64,000 nt of DNA from Cytobacillus stercorigallinarum (GCF_014836495.1 NZ_JACSQT010000004.1:1-64000); one strand, 5' to 3'. Positions 36,346 to 45,786 are shown, numbered from the stretch's first letter. Notes: generated from the letters alone by a model not told the origin. Translations and numbers: made by a program.

Positions 36346-37704
36346 ATGATTCAGACGATGACAGAAAACCAAATCGCTTTATTAATCATCAAAGCACTAA
36401 AAGATAATAAACAAAAAGAGTTTGACAGGATATTAGATGAACTGCAACCGTATGATATTGCTCAAGTTTATGATCATCTACCTGAAAAACATAAGAAACG
36501 TTTCTTATTATTTATGACAGCTGAGCGCCTGGCCCAACTACTAGAAGAACTTAATAAAGACATGCAGCTTGAGGTTTTAAATAAATTAGAAAATGAGAAA
36601 ACAGGAAAAGTCCTTGATCTAATGGACAATGACGATCTCGCCCTTTTACTTCATGATATGTCAGCTAAGAAAATAGAAGGTCTCCTTGCCGGCATGAAAC
36701 AAAGTGAATCCCGCATTATTCAAAATATGATGACCTATCCTCCAGAAACAGCTGGGCGCTTAATGACTAACCGCTTTGTATGGATCCGTGATTATTACAC
36801 AGTCCGAGAAGCAGTAGAAAAGTTAAAATCCTTTGCAGAATATGCGGAAACGATTAATTATTTATACGTGATTGATCAAGATAGAAAGTTAGTGGGGGTT
36901 GTCTCTCACCGTGACTTACTAATCGCAGAGCCTCTTGAGGTCATCCAAGACATTATGTATGAAAGAGTCATTTCAGCGGCAGTGACGACAGACCAAGAAG
37001 AAGTGGCCAACATGGTCTTAAAATATGATTTTCTTGCTATCCCCATTGTAAATGATGAAAATGTGCTAATGGGAATTGCAACAGTTGATGACTTGATGGA
37101 TGTTGTTGTGCAAGAAGCGAATGAAGATATTGAAAAGCTATCAGCTTCCGGTAAGGCAATAGACTTTGATACGAAAGCTTTCGTTGCCGCTTATCGAAGG
37201 TTGCCGTGGCTCATCCTTTTATTATTCATCGGCATTATATCAGGCAGTATCATTAGCGGGTATGAAGCAACTTTATCGCAAGTCGTAGCCCTCGCCTTTT
37301 TCATGCCCATGATTTCTGGTATGACAGGTAACACAGGTACGCAATCATTAGCTGTCGTTGTCAGAGGTCTTGTTTCCAATAATTTAAATAAAAAAGTGGT
37401 CACGAAATTAATCCTTAGGGAATTAGGGGTTGGCGTTATTATTGGGGTAACTTGTGGTATTTTAATCGCACTGATTGCATTTTTCTGGCAAGGAAATGTT
37501 TATTTAGGCTTAGTAGTTGGCGTTTCCCTTCTTCTTACGTTAATTATTGGCACACTTTCGGGCGCAACTATTCCACTACTGTTATACAAATTTGGCATAG
37601 ACCCAGCCATAGCTTCCGGACCACTTATTACAACATTAAATGATATTTTCTCTCTTGTTTCGTATTTTGGTATTGCCACAATGTTTATTTCGTACTTAAT
37701 TTAG
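36346..37704 (+). CDS. mgtE: Magnesium transporter MgtE
   Basis: 452 residues: an N-terminal superhelical domain (DILDELQPYDIAQVY, QLLEELNKDMQ-type repeats), a tandem CBS pair (VVSHRDLLIAEP; GIATVDDLMDVV), a connecting helix, and five membrane segments holding the Mg2+ pore signature region (PMISGMTGNTGTQSLAVVVRG). ATG 36346 is chosen with AAAGGA 10 nt upstream; TTG 36337 is too close to it. It is monocistronic. Confidence 0.94.
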   Translation: MIQTMTENQIALLIIKALKDNKQKEFDRILDELQPYDIAQVYDHLPEKHKKRFLLFMTAERLAQLLEELNKDMQLEVLNKLENEKTGKVLDLMDNDDLALLLHDMSAKKIEGLLAGMKQSESRIIQNMMTYPPETAGRLMTNRFVWIRDYYTVREAVEKLKSFAEYAETINYLYVIDQDRKLVGVVSHRDLLIAEPLEVIQDIMYERVISAAVTTDQEEVANMVLKYDFLAIPIVNDENVLMGIATVDDLMDVVVQEANEDIEKLSASGKAIDFDTKAFVAAYRRLPWLILLLFIGIISGSIISGYEATLSQVVALAFFMPMISGMTGNTGTQSLAVVVRGLVSNNLNKKVVTKLILRELGVGVIIGVTCGILIALIAFFWQGNVYLGLVVGVSLLLTLIIGTLSGATIPLLLYKFGIDPAIASGPLITTLNDIFSLVSYFGIATMFISYLI

Positions 37705-37852
37705 CATTGCTTTTTTTGTAAATAAGGAAACTCTTTTTCAATTCTGTACGTCTATATATACGTTTAAACATATTTTTGCAAAAGACCCCTCATGTGTTTT
37801 TTTCTATTCGTAGCATTACCTTAATGTATAAAATAAAGATAGGTGTTTATAT

Positions 37853-39040
37853 ATGGATCGCATACAAAAAAAGAATGATCGCTTTGATTGGACATTATGC
37901 CTGATATTATTTTTGTTCTGCATCATTAGTTGCACAGCCATTTACAGTGGGCAAACGACAGCACAATACCCTGATAACTTCGTATTACAGCAAATTATCT
38001 TTTATAGTGTGGGTATAATTGTGATTGCAGCCATCATGTATTTTGATTCCGATCAGATTAAGCGTATGACATGGATATTATTCGGTATTGGAACGATACT
38101 TCAAGTTGGGCTTTTTATTGTACCAGAGTCTATTGCCTATGAAGTAAAAGGAGCAAAACTTTGGTATAACGGCCTACCAGGACCTTCCTTGCAACCATCC
38201 GAATTCTTTAAAATTTTTCTTATTCTCGCACTAAGTAAAGTAATCGTTAGTCATTATGAAAAATACACCATGAAAACGGTCAAGAATGATCTCATTCTCT
38301 TTATTAAACTTGGGCTCGTTACATGCGTGCCACTCGGACTCATTATATTGGAGGATTTAGGTACTGCCCTAGTTATTATTGCTATTTTCACAGGGATTCT
38401 ACTTGTTTCGGGTATCACCTGGAAAATCATCCTACCTGTTTATGGAACGGTTGCAGCTATTGGTGGAACCATCATTTACTATATAATTTGGGCCCCTGAA
38501 ACTTTATTAAAATATCTTTCAGTCGATAACTATCAATTGATGCGGATTTACGCTTGGTTAGATCCTTATACACATAAACAAGGAGCTGGCTTACAATTAT
38601 ACAATTCTCTTCATGCCATCGGTTCAGGAGAGTTAGGTGGTAAAGGTTTTTATGAAAGACAAGTTTATATTCCCGATGTTCACACCGACTTTATATTCAG
38701 TGTCATTGGTGAAGAATATGGCTTTATTGGTGCAAGCATTGTCATTTGCTTATACTTTATTCTCATTTTTCATCTAACGAAAATTGCCTTAACTGTCAAC
38801 GACCCATTTAATACTTATGTCTGCGTAGGTGTCATTAGTTATATTACCTTCCATGTATTTCAAAATATCGGTATGACTATTCAAGTGTTACCAATCACTG
38901 GTATCCCTCTTCCTTTTATCAGTTATGGAGGGAGTTCCTTAATCGGCAATATGATGGCTATGGGGCTTATTTTTAGCATTAGATTTCACCAAAAGAGTTA
39001 TATGTTCCAAGATAGCTCTAAATATTATCGTGCATCTTAA
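37853..39040 (+). CDS. SEDS-family peptidoglycan polymerase (RodA/FtsW/SpoVE type)
   Basis: A 395-residue protein with about ten membrane segments. Family marks are GAKLWYNGLPGPSLQPSEFFK (LQPSE), ILEDLGTALVI with the catalytic-type Asp, and the C-terminal ITGIPLPFISYGGSSLIGNM. The sequence is nearer RodA than FtsW by eye. SEDS proteins polymerise lipid II with a class B PBP; no PBP gene is adjacent. The ribosome site is weak. Confidence 0.85.
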   Translation: MDRIQKKNDRFDWTLCLILFLFCIISCTAIYSGQTTAQYPDNFVLQQIIFYSVGIIVIAAIMYFDSDQIKRMTWILFGIGTILQVGLFIVPESIAYEVKGAKLWYNGLPGPSLQPSEFFKIFLILALSKVIVSHYEKYTMKTVKNDLILFIKLGLVTCVPLGLIILEDLGTALVIIAIFTGILLVSGITWKIILPVYGTVAAIGGTIIYYIIWAPETLLKYLSVDNYQLMRIYAWLDPYTHKQGAGLQLYNSLHAIGSGELGGKGFYERQVYIPDVHTDFIFSVIGEEYGFIGASIVICLYFILIFHLTKIALTVNDPFNTYVCVGVISYITFHVFQNIGMTIQVLPITGIPLPFISYGGSSLIGNMMAMGLIFSIRFHQKSYMFQDSSKYYRAS

Positions 39041-39042
39041 GG

Positions 39043-39070
39043 TTGCTTTTTTAAAAATCTAGCGTATAAT
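39043..39070 (+). promoter_or_regulatory. Sigma-A promoter of the argS T-box leader
   Basis: TTGCTT (39043-39048), 16 bp, then perfect TATAAT (39065-39070), just before the T-box leader. Confidence 0.8.
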
Positions 39071-39084
39071 AATGGAAAATCAAA

Positions 39085-39328
39085 CGGAAATTCAGTGACG
39101 AAGAGAGTAGATGTAGGTGAATTCTAAAGCGAAGCAGGGATGGTGAGAGCCTGCGAGAAAAAGCCACATTGAAGCGCACTTCGATAGAAGCATGGCAGAA
39201 TTTAAGTAGGTCATGTCGGTTGTTCGCCCCGTTACAGGCAAGTAGTAAAGGGGTTCGTTACGGAACAATTAGAGTGGTACCGCGGGTTTATAGCTCGTCT
39301 CTCAAATGATGAGAGACGGGCTTTTTTG
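39085..39328 (+). promoter_or_regulatory. T-box leader (tRNA-Arg-sensing) with terminator
   Basis: The leader has the AGAGAGTAG-type stem I start, an apparent specifier CGC (39175-39177) within GAAGCGCACTTC, the T-box AGAGTGGTACCGCGG (39271-39285) and a terminator GCTCGTCTCTC / GAGAGACGGGC (39293-39321) followed by TTTTTT. CGC is an arginine codon read by tRNA-Arg(ACG), such as the one at 342-418. Uncharged tRNA should stabilise the antiterminator and switch on argS. Confidence 0.93.
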
Positions 39329-39358
39329 TGTTCTTCTTTATTTTTGGAGGTGAAAAAG

Positions 39359-41047
39359 GTGATAGATATGAAAAAGACAATCAGTTCCTGTATTCAAGTT
39401 GCAACAAATTACGCCTTAAGTGAAGGTGAGATTCGACGCTTGTTAGAAACCCCTAAAATACCCGAACATGGCGACCTCTCTTTCCCATGTTTTGCACTAG
39501 CAAAGATTGATAAAGAAAACCCAAGTCTAGTGGCAAAAGCCTTAACAACAAAGCTAACTCATGAATGGATCGATCATGTTAAAGCAGTGGGGCCATATGT
39601 AAATATTTTTCTAAATAAAAAGGCAATCAGTCAACTCATTATACAAGCAGTCCTACATCAAGGAGAGAATTACGGACAGTCAGGAATCGGTAAAGGTAAG
39701 ACAATCGTATTAGACTTCTCCAGCCCAAATATCGCTAAACCATTCTCGATGGGGCATCTTCGTTCGACAGTCATTGGTCATTCCCTTGCACTTATAGCAG
39801 AAAAGCATGGATATGACACAGTTAAGATTAATCATTTAGGCGACTGGGGTACACAATTTGGCAAACTCATTACTGCCTATAAACATTGGGGAAACGAAGC
39901 TTTAATTAAAAAGGAGCCAATTAAGGAATTACTTCAATTATATGTGAAATTTCACGAGAAAGCTGAGGAGCATCCCCATTTGCATGAAGAAGCAAGAGCT
40001 TGGTTCAGAAAACTTGAACTTGACGATGAGGAGGCAAAGCAACTTTGGTCTTGGTTTAGAGACGAATCTTTAAAAGAATTCGAGAAAACCTATCAACTGC
40101 TTGGCGTCTCTTTTGATTCTAATCACGGGGAGGCCTTTTACAACAAGCAAATGAACGCGATTGTCGACACACTGCAACACTCGGACTTGCTATACACCTC
40201 TGATGGAGCAGAGATCGTTCCCTTATCAGAGGAAAATCTACCTCCGTGCTTAATTAAGAAATCGGATGGCGCAACTCTTTATGCAACACGTGATATTACG
40301 GCAGCCATTTATCGTAAACAAACATATCAATTTGACGAGGCACTCTATATCGTCGGTCCAGAGCAGTCCATTCACTTCCAACAAGTCAAAGCTGTATTAT
40401 CTAAAATGGGACATTCGTGGGCGGCACATATCCATCACATCCCATTTGGGTTGTATTTGCAAGAAGGTAAGAAGATGTCAACAAGAAAAGGTCGTGTCAT
40501 ATTATTAGAGGAAGTTTTACAAGATGCCATACAGTTGGCAGCTGAGAATATCGATCAAAAAAATCCTCATCTAAAGAACAAAGAGGAGGTCGCTAAATCT
40601 GTTGGTGTAGGAGCAATCATTTTCCACGATTTAAAAAATGAACGAATGAAACAAATAGAGTTTTCTTTAGAAGACATGTTAACATTTGAAGGTGAAACAG
40701 GTCCGTATGTACAGTATACCCAAGCAAGAGCACAATCTATTTTACACAAAAGTCGGCAACAAACTTATCAAATAGAAGGTTTATCAAGTGCATACGCTTG
40801 GCAAGTAGCAAAACTTTTATCCCTCTATCCAAATAAGCTCGTCCTTGCCCAAGAAAAATCAGCACCGTCCATCATTGCCAAATACTTAATTCGGCTTGCA
40901 CAAAGCTTTAACAAATACTACGCTAACGAAAAAATCCTTCATGAAGATGAACATTTATCTTCGAGGCTCGGTCTTGTAAAAGCAGTAACAATCATCTTAA
41001 CTGATGGTCTGCATTTACTTGGTATGAAAGCACCACAGAAGATGTAA
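39359..41047 (+). CDS. argS: Arginyl-tRNA synthetase (T-box regulated type)
   Basis: A 562-residue class I synthetase. The HIGH-region reads SPNIAKPFSMGHLRST (the first His of HxGH is Ser), followed by INHLGDWGTQFGKL. The KMSKS-like loop is KKMSTRKGRV, and the C-terminal DALR domain has ETGPYVQYTQARAQSI and LAQSFNKYYAN. This is the subtype with SSPNIAKPFSMGHLRS rather than the subtype of B. subtilis ArgS, so it may be a second copy. GTG 39359 is chosen with GGAGG 8 nt upstream. Confidence 0.93.
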   Translation: MIDMKKTISSCIQVATNYALSEGEIRRLLETPKIPEHGDLSFPCFALAKIDKENPSLVAKALTTKLTHEWIDHVKAVGPYVNIFLNKKAISQLIIQAVLHQGENYGQSGIGKGKTIVLDFSSPNIAKPFSMGHLRSTVIGHSLALIAEKHGYDTVKINHLGDWGTQFGKLITAYKHWGNEALIKKEPIKELLQLYVKFHEKAEEHPHLHEEARAWFRKLELDDEEAKQLWSWFRDESLKEFEKTYQLLGVSFDSNHGEAFYNKQMNAIVDTLQHSDLLYTSDGAEIVPLSEENLPPCLIKKSDGATLYATRDITAAIYRKQTYQFDEALYIVGPEQSIHFQQVKAVLSKMGHSWAAHIHHIPFGLYLQEGKKMSTRKGRVILLEEVLQDAIQLAAENIDQKNPHLKNKEEVAKSVGVGAIIFHDLKNERMKQIEFSLEDMLTFEGETGPYVQYTQARAQSILHKSRQQTYQIEGLSSAYAWQVAKLLSLYPNKLVLAQEKSAPSIIAKYLIRLAQSFNKYYANEKILHEDEHLSSRLGLVKAVTIILTDGLHLLGMKAPQKM

Positions 41048-41204
41048 TCCCACCTTGTGTGCCAAGCTCCCTTAATAATTGGGAGCTACTTTGTTGACTG
41101 TAGGCAATTGGAAAATGCACTCTATCAGGAAGGAACCACAAACTGGCTTACCTCATCGTACTTAATTTCCATGCTAAACTCAGCCTCCCCTGTATTTTCC
41201 CTGT

Positions 41205-42071
41205 TTAAGAGTACCCTTTTTCTTCTCGCCAATGCGTAATATGCCTTTTTCCTAGCACAGTGAAAAAGTAGAGAAGATAGAGAATAACGATGATTAATCC
41301 GAAAACATTTTGTTCAAATGCCTTTAAGGCCACACTCAAAATCGTCGTTAAGTATAGAAATGCTAGTAGTGTAGTTATTTCTTTGTTGTCGAAAACATCA
41401 GTTGATCTAGCTCCGAATTGAGAACCTATTAGCCCACCAGCAAGTAAGAATATCCCCATAAAATAATTGATTTCTACAGTGAATGCATAGGATAAGAAAC
41501 CTGCTGAAACGATAAATAGTACCGCAAACAAACTCGTTCCTACCGCTTTCTTAGGTAACATACCTAAAAAGGCAATCGACATTGGTACAATAATAAACCC
41601 TCCTCCTACACCTAAGGAAGTGGAAACAAACCCTGCAAACAAGCCGATTAAAACCATTTTTAAAATGGAAGGTTGAACTTCATGATTCGTTACTTGCTGC
41701 GCACTTTTCTTCTTAAACATTTGAACAGAAAAGAAAGAAAGCAGCACAATATACATAGCGGGGATCGCCCACTCATCTAACTGATAAGCATCTAAAAACA
41801 CAACAAAAGGATGGGCAATTTGAGTAGCAACGATCCCGCTCACCCCTATAATAACCCCCGCTTTCCAATGAATGTTTTTTAATTTTATATGACCGATAAT
41901 CCCAGAAGATGAACTCCCAATGGTAAATAACAAACTTGTCGCAATTGCCTCAATAGGAGCAAGTCCAAGGAGCATTAATAATGGGGTTAATATAAACCCT
42001 CCACCGATGCCAAAAAAACCTGACAACACACTGATTAAGGCACCTAGTAAAAAAAACAATATCAATTCCAC
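41205..42071 (-). CDS. TSUP family permease (TauE/SafE-like)
   Basis: 288 residues with about eight membrane segments. Two related halves each show the family signature (GFFGIGGGFILTPLLMLLG and STSLGVGGGFIIVPMSIAFLG). TSUP proteins export or import sulfite, sulfoacetate or other organosulfur anions; the substrate is unknown. It stands alone, convergent with argS. Confidence 0.88.
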   Translation of the reverse strand: MELILFFLLGALISVLSGFFGIGGGFILTPLLMLLGLAPIEAIATSLLFTIGSSSSGIIGHIKLKNIHWKAGVIIGVSGIVATQIAHPFVVFLDAYQLDEWAIPAMYIVLLSFFSVQMFKKKSAQQVTNHEVQPSILKMVLIGLFAGFVSTSLGVGGGFIIVPMSIAFLGMLPKKAVGTSLFAVLFIVSAGFLSYAFTVEINYFMGIFLLAGGLIGSQFGARSTDVFDNKEITTLLAFLYLTTILSVALKAFEQNVFGLIIVILYLLYFFTVLGKRHITHWREEKGYS

Positions 42072-42192
42072 AATTCCATCACCTTTCTATGCAAACAACC
42101 ATCCCCATCATACCCCATAGTAATGAAAAGAAAAAGTGTACATATAATTTCTAAAGGACAAACCACTCAATCTTAAAAAGGGGTTTTCATAT

Positions 42193-42768
42193 ATGCAAGA
42201 AACTTTACATCTTCTTAAAGAATGGTTATTGGAATATGGTGTGTTTGGACTGTTTTTTGTCTCGTTCGCTGACTCTTCTTTCTTTCCCCTCCCTCCTGAT
42301 TTACTTTTGATTCCGATGGGACTAGCAAATAGCGAGCATGTGTATTGGTACGCCTTTCTCACTACATTTGCTTCTGTTGTAGGTGCTATCTTTGGCTGGT
42401 ATATTGGCTTGCGGATTGGCCGGCCTGTCCTACGATTACTTTTTAAAGAACAACAAATTATGAAAGTAGAACATTACTTTCAAAAACTTGGTCCATTGGC
42501 GATTCTGATCTCTGCCTTTACGCCTTTACCTTTTAAAATATTTACGATTTTATCTGGCATCTCAAAAGTGAAAATACAGACCGTCGTCTTATGGGCAACG
42601 ATTGGAAGAGGAGCAAGATTTTATTTTGAAGCCTTTCTCATCCACCAATTAGGCGATAAGGCTGTACCTTTCATAAAAGAGCACTTTTCAGTGCTAACCA
42701 TTTATATGGCTATACTCATTATTATTAGCTTCATCACAACACAATATATCAAAAATAGATTAAAGTAA
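42193..42768 (+). CDS. DedA/VTT-domain membrane protein (YqaA-like)
   Basis: 191 residues, four to five membrane segments. LLEYGVFGLFFVSFADSSFFPLPPD, FGWYIGLRIGRPVL and AFTPLPFKIFTILSGISKVK are characteristic of the YqaA branch of VTT proteins, some of which flip lipids. Short upstream region; function not established. Confidence 0.85.
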   Translation: MQETLHLLKEWLLEYGVFGLFFVSFADSSFFPLPPDLLLIPMGLANSEHVYWYAFLTTFASVVGAIFGWYIGLRIGRPVLRLLFKEQQIMKVEHYFQKLGPLAILISAFTPLPFKIFTILSGISKVKIQTVVLWATIGRGARFYFEAFLIHQLGDKAVPFIKEHFSVLTIYMAILIIISFITTQYIKNRLK

Positions 42769-42776
42769 TTCCTTAT

Positions 42777-42826
42777 TTATAATTATTATAATTAAGTATT
42801 GATTTTAATTTTAAATCAGTTATAAT
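42777..42826 (+). promoter_or_regulatory. PerR box and promoter of dps
   Basis: TTATAATTATTATAA at 42777-42791 is a perfect match to the Bacillus PerR box TTATAATnATTATAA. It is followed by a promoter TTGATT (42799-42804), 16 bp, TATAAT (42821-42826). The placement just upstream of the -35 box and the identity of the gene behind it make peroxide-responsive control very likely. Confidence 0.9.
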
Positions 42827-42865
42827 GTAATTAAGACAAAACATTCTTGAGGAGATGAGTAAATA

Positions 42866-43312
42866 ATGATTACATTAGATACAAAATTAAACGCTGCACT
42901 AAATACACAAGTTGCTAACTGGAGCCTACTTTATACGAAACTACATCGCTATCATTGGTATGTTACAGGTCCACACTTTTTTACACTACATGAGAAATTT
43001 GAAGAGTTATATAATGAGGCAGCTGAGGTAGTCGATGAAATGGCTGAACGCCTTCTAACAATCGGTGGCAAACCAGTCGCTTCATTGAAAGAATATCTTG
43101 AGGTAGCGACACTTCAAGAAAACCTCCAAGAACAATCTGCGCAAAAAATGGTTGAAAGTTTGATCGGTGATTATCAACAACTACGTGCCGAATTAAAAGA
43201 AATAATACATTTAGCCGATGATGAAAACGAGCCGGCTATCGAAGATTATGCTGTGGGCTTAATAAATGCAGTAGATAAACATATTTGGATGCTTAACGCT
43301 TATCTAGGTTAA
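42866..43312 (+). CDS. dps: Dps-family ferritin-like DNA-binding/iron-storage protein (MrgA type)
   Basis: 148 residues, the normal Dps length. Ferroxidase ligands are visible as His30 (YHW), His42 (LHEKFEELY), Asp57 and Glu61 (VDEMAERL). Dps dodecamers oxidise and store iron and shield DNA from peroxide. GAGGAG lies upstream of the ATG. A perfect PerR box precedes it, so this is the likely counterpart of B. subtilis mrgA. Confidence 0.94.
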   Translation: MITLDTKLNAALNTQVANWSLLYTKLHRYHWYVTGPHFFTLHEKFEELYNEAAEVVDEMAERLLTIGGKPVASLKEYLEVATLQENLQEQSAQKMVESLIGDYQQLRAELKEIIHLADDENEPAIEDYAVGLINAVDKHIWMLNAYLG

Positions 43313-43343
43313 GAGGTTTCATGTAAATTTAATAGATATAAAC

Positions 43344-43402
43344 AAAGAAGCGAACGAGTTCGACTAAAGTTTTTCAGTCGATTCACCAATCGCTTCTTTT
43401 TT
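43344..43402 (+). terminator. Terminator of dps
   Basis: AAGAAGCGA (43345-43353) pairs with TCGCTTCTT (43390-43398), with an inner CGACT/AGTCG helix, then TTTTA. Confidence 0.88.
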
Positions 43403-43469
43403 ATTTAAGTGTTGCCCTTTATAATGAATACAAGACAACTAACGACATCTCAGTTAAAGGAGGCAACAA

Positions 43470-44048
43470 ATGTTCAAAAAAGTCATTCAATCAGAAGAAG
43501 AATTAAAAGCGCTATTCACTCCCCCAAGTAAAGCCGCTGCTAATAAGGTCATTACTGTAATCGACGAACATTGCAAAGACTTTCTTGCTCGTTCACCGTT
43601 TCTTTTTTTAGCAACAACGAATAAAGATGGGCAATGTGATAATTCACCACGTGGAGATTATCCCGGGTTTGTACAAGTGTTAGATGAAAAGCATCTAGTT
43701 ATACCTGATAGACCTGGTAACAGAAGATTAGATAGTATGCACAACATATTAAAGAACCCACATGTTGGATTATTATTTATCATTCCTGGATTAAATGAAA
43801 CATTAAGAATTAACGGAAAAGCTGCAATTATTCAAGATGAAGATATCTTAGCTAAAATGGCCGATAAAGGAAAGGCACCTCTCTTAGGAATCGCTGTGGA
43901 AGTTGAAGAGTGTTTCCTCCATTGCGCTAACTCATTTAACCGAGCCGGTATTTGGAAGCCTGAAACTTGGCTTGCAAAAGAGGACCTTCCTTCACCCGCG
44001 GAAATGTTCGCTGCACATATTGCTACAAATGTTATAGAAAAAGTATAA
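43470..44048 (+). CDS. Pyridoxamine 5'-phosphate oxidase-family FMN-dependent flavoprotein
   Basis: 192 residues. FLFLATTNKDGQCDNSPRGDYPGFVQ, PDRPGNRRLDSMHNILKNPHVGLLFIIPG and INGKAAI mark the split-beta-barrel FMN-binding fold (MSMEG_1061-like group). A metal-type Cys/His cluster is not evident apart from CFLHC. Oxidoreductase on an unknown small molecule. AAAGGAGG upstream. Monocistronic. Confidence 0.85.
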   Translation: MFKKVIQSEEELKALFTPPSKAAANKVITVIDEHCKDFLARSPFLFLATTNKDGQCDNSPRGDYPGFVQVLDEKHLVIPDRPGNRRLDSMHNILKNPHVGLLFIIPGLNETLRINGKAAIIQDEDILAKMADKGKAPLLGIAVEVEECFLHCANSFNRAGIWKPETWLAKEDLPSPAEMFAAHIATNVIEKV

Positions 44049-44067
44049 TTTTTTTTAATAGGTTTAT

Positions 44068-44110
44068 AGGTTCCTGCTGAAATGATCTTTTAGGAGGAAC
44101 CTCATTATTT
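44068..44110 (+). terminator. Terminator of the PPOX-family gene
   Basis: AGGTTCCT (44068-44075) pairs with AGGAACCT (44095-44102), followed by CATTATTTTT. Confidence 0.75.
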
Positions 44111-44127
44111 TTCAGTACACCCCAGAT

Positions 44128-44580
44128 TTACAATTCCAACTTCATCCCCTCATGCGTTGCTTTAAACCCTATTTTCTCATAAAAATGTTTCGCTTTAGAG
44201 CGTTGCTTATCTGTTGTTAATTGTACGAGCAGCACTCCTTTTTCTTTCGCTCTAACTATGGCCTCTTTTATAAGGGCTTCACCAAAACCTTTTCCTCTAA
44301 ATTCACTTGCTATGCGGACACCTTCAATGATTGCTCTCCAGGATCCACGATAGGTTAAATAAGGGATATAGGTCAATTGACAAACACCGACAACCTTCTC
44401 ATCCCATTCTGCTACTATTAATTCATTATGTTTATCTTTGCTAATCGCTTCAAACGCCTGCTCATAAGCCTGATGCAGGGGGATGGACACATCTTCTCTC
44501 CCTGTTCCTAACATATCATCTGCTAATAATAGAACAATTCTTTCTAAATCCTCTCTTTTTGCCTCTCGAAAGATAATCAT
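44128..44580 (-). CDS. GNAT-family N-acetyltransferase
   Basis: 150 residues with the acetyl-CoA motif A in EFRGKGFGEALIKEAIVRAKEKG, preceded by the beta-strand GVRIAS, and a terminal FYEKIGF typical of GNAT enzymes. Substrate unknown. Confidence 0.88.
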   Translation of the reverse strand: MIIFREAKREDLERIVLLLADDMLGTGREDVSIPLHQAYEQAFEAISKDKHNELIVAEWDEKVVGVCQLTYIPYLTYRGSWRAIIEGVRIASEFRGKGFGEALIKEAIVRAKEKGVLLVQLTTDKQRSKAKHFYEKIGFKATHEGMKLEL

Positions 44581-44741
44581 ACCAACACCTCCTCTCTTAT
44601 CTTACTTCCCTCATCTTCGCTTTAAAATAACAAATAAACGAAGACTTACCATTCAATTTGATTATTGATTGACATAAAACTTTTTGGTGTTATATTATCA
44701 AAAAAACGATAAGGGCTGATCTTTGCTAAGGGGGTAATTAG

Positions 44742-45060
44742 ATGAATGAATTAAAGGATATTCAACAATCTATCATTTTAAATGCACCAATAAATACAGT
44801 ATGGCAGCATGTAGCAACTAGTAAGGGAATTGCAGAATGGTTTATGCCGAATAACTTTCAAGCAATAGAGGGAATCGCATTTGAAGTACAATCTCCGTTT
44901 GGCCCTTCACCATGCCGCGTACTAGAAATTGATGAACCCAGAAGCTGGTACCATTTTTACTAAACCAAACGAAAAAAGCGAAATAATTCGTGAACGTATG
45001 AATATCGGCTGGGAAGCGATCGTGCAAAAACGTTTAAGGATGGTAATAGAGCAATCATGA
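44742..45060 (+). pseudogene. SRPBCC/AHSA1-domain protein, internally deleted and frameshifted
   Basis: The first 73 codons encode a good SRPBCC start ([24 protein letters not shown]) and stop after SWYHFY. In a second frame, from about 44949, the typical C-terminus resumes (SEIIRERMNIGWEAIVQKRLRMVIEQS) up to the TGA at 45058. Around 45-50 residues of the normal middle are missing. AGGGGG-type ribosome site upstream. Confidence 0.8.
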
Positions 45061-45164
45061 CAGTAATCAAGTCTGTTCTTGCTCATTTTTCAATCAGTCG
45101 CACGGCTGTAGCCAAACATCTGCATATTCTCTCTGATGCCACAGAGAAAACATCTATCATATGA
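45057..45164 (+). pseudogene. Remnant of an ArsR-family regulator
   Basis: A 35-codon frame overlapping the SRPBCC remnant end (ATGA). It contains HFSISRTAVAKHLHILSDA, the recognition-helix segment of ArsR-type regulators commonly paired with SRPBCC genes. The dimerisation parts on both sides are gone. Confidence 0.65.
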
Positions 45165-45312
45165 ACCTAATGACTGCATGATTATGAACAATGCTGAGTT
45201 TATGATCAAGAATGATAAAAAGGATAGAAGGGATAAAGAGACGAAATTAGGTATAATCAACTAAATTCCATGATATAATGAACAAAACACATTGGAAAGG
45301 TTGGTTTTTAGA

Positions 45313-45744
45313 ATGAACAACCAACAAATCGCTTCTATTCCACGTCCTCTCGTTAAAACGAATCAGTGGGTAATCACCTTAAGTGTAATCGCCACATTGA
45401 TTACAGGGCAATTCTTCATTTTGCTTATTCCTTTACTTGCTGGCTTGATGGGCTTACTAACAGGGAATAATCCGGTGATGATGATAGCTAAAAAATTTCT
45501 CAAAAAACCTTTATCCTCTTATATACCTGAAGATAAAGAGCAACAACAATTTAATCAGTTAATTGCTGTCGTATGTTTAAGTATTGCATGGATTAGCTCA
45601 ATCATTGGATGGACAATACTATCATACTCTTTCGCCATTATTGTCGGATTAGCAGCAACGATTGCTCTTTGTGGCTTTTGTATTGGCTGTTTTATTCACT
45701 TTCAATACAATCAATATAAATATAGACGCTCTTTGCGTTCGTAA
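45313..45744 (+). CDS. DUF4395-family membrane protein
   Basis: 143 residues from ATG 45313, with about four membrane segments. IPRPLVKTNQWVITLSVIA, FILLIPLLAGLMGLLTGNNP and ALCGFCIGCFIHFQYNQYK (CGFCxGC) match DUF4395. Some relatives lie next to thioredoxin-like genes; none is here. The ribosome site (AAGG, 12 nt) is mediocre; TTG 45292 is an alternative. Confidence 0.75.
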   Translation: MNNQQIASIPRPLVKTNQWVITLSVIATLITGQFFILLIPLLAGLMGLLTGNNPVMMIAKKFLKKPLSSYIPEDKEQQQFNQLIAVVCLSIAWISSIIGWTILSYSFAIIVGLAATIALCGFCIGCFIHFQYNQYKYRRSLRS

Positions 45745-45777
45745 AAAAAGCGAGGTCAATATGACCCCGCTTTTTTC
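45743..45777. terminator. Bidirectional terminator between DUF4395 and SDR genes
   Basis: AAAAAGCGaGGTCA / TGACCcCGCTTTTT with an ATA-centred loop, flanked by A and T runs on both strands. The genes converge here. Confidence 0.9.
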
Positions 45778-45786
45778 TTGAATTTA

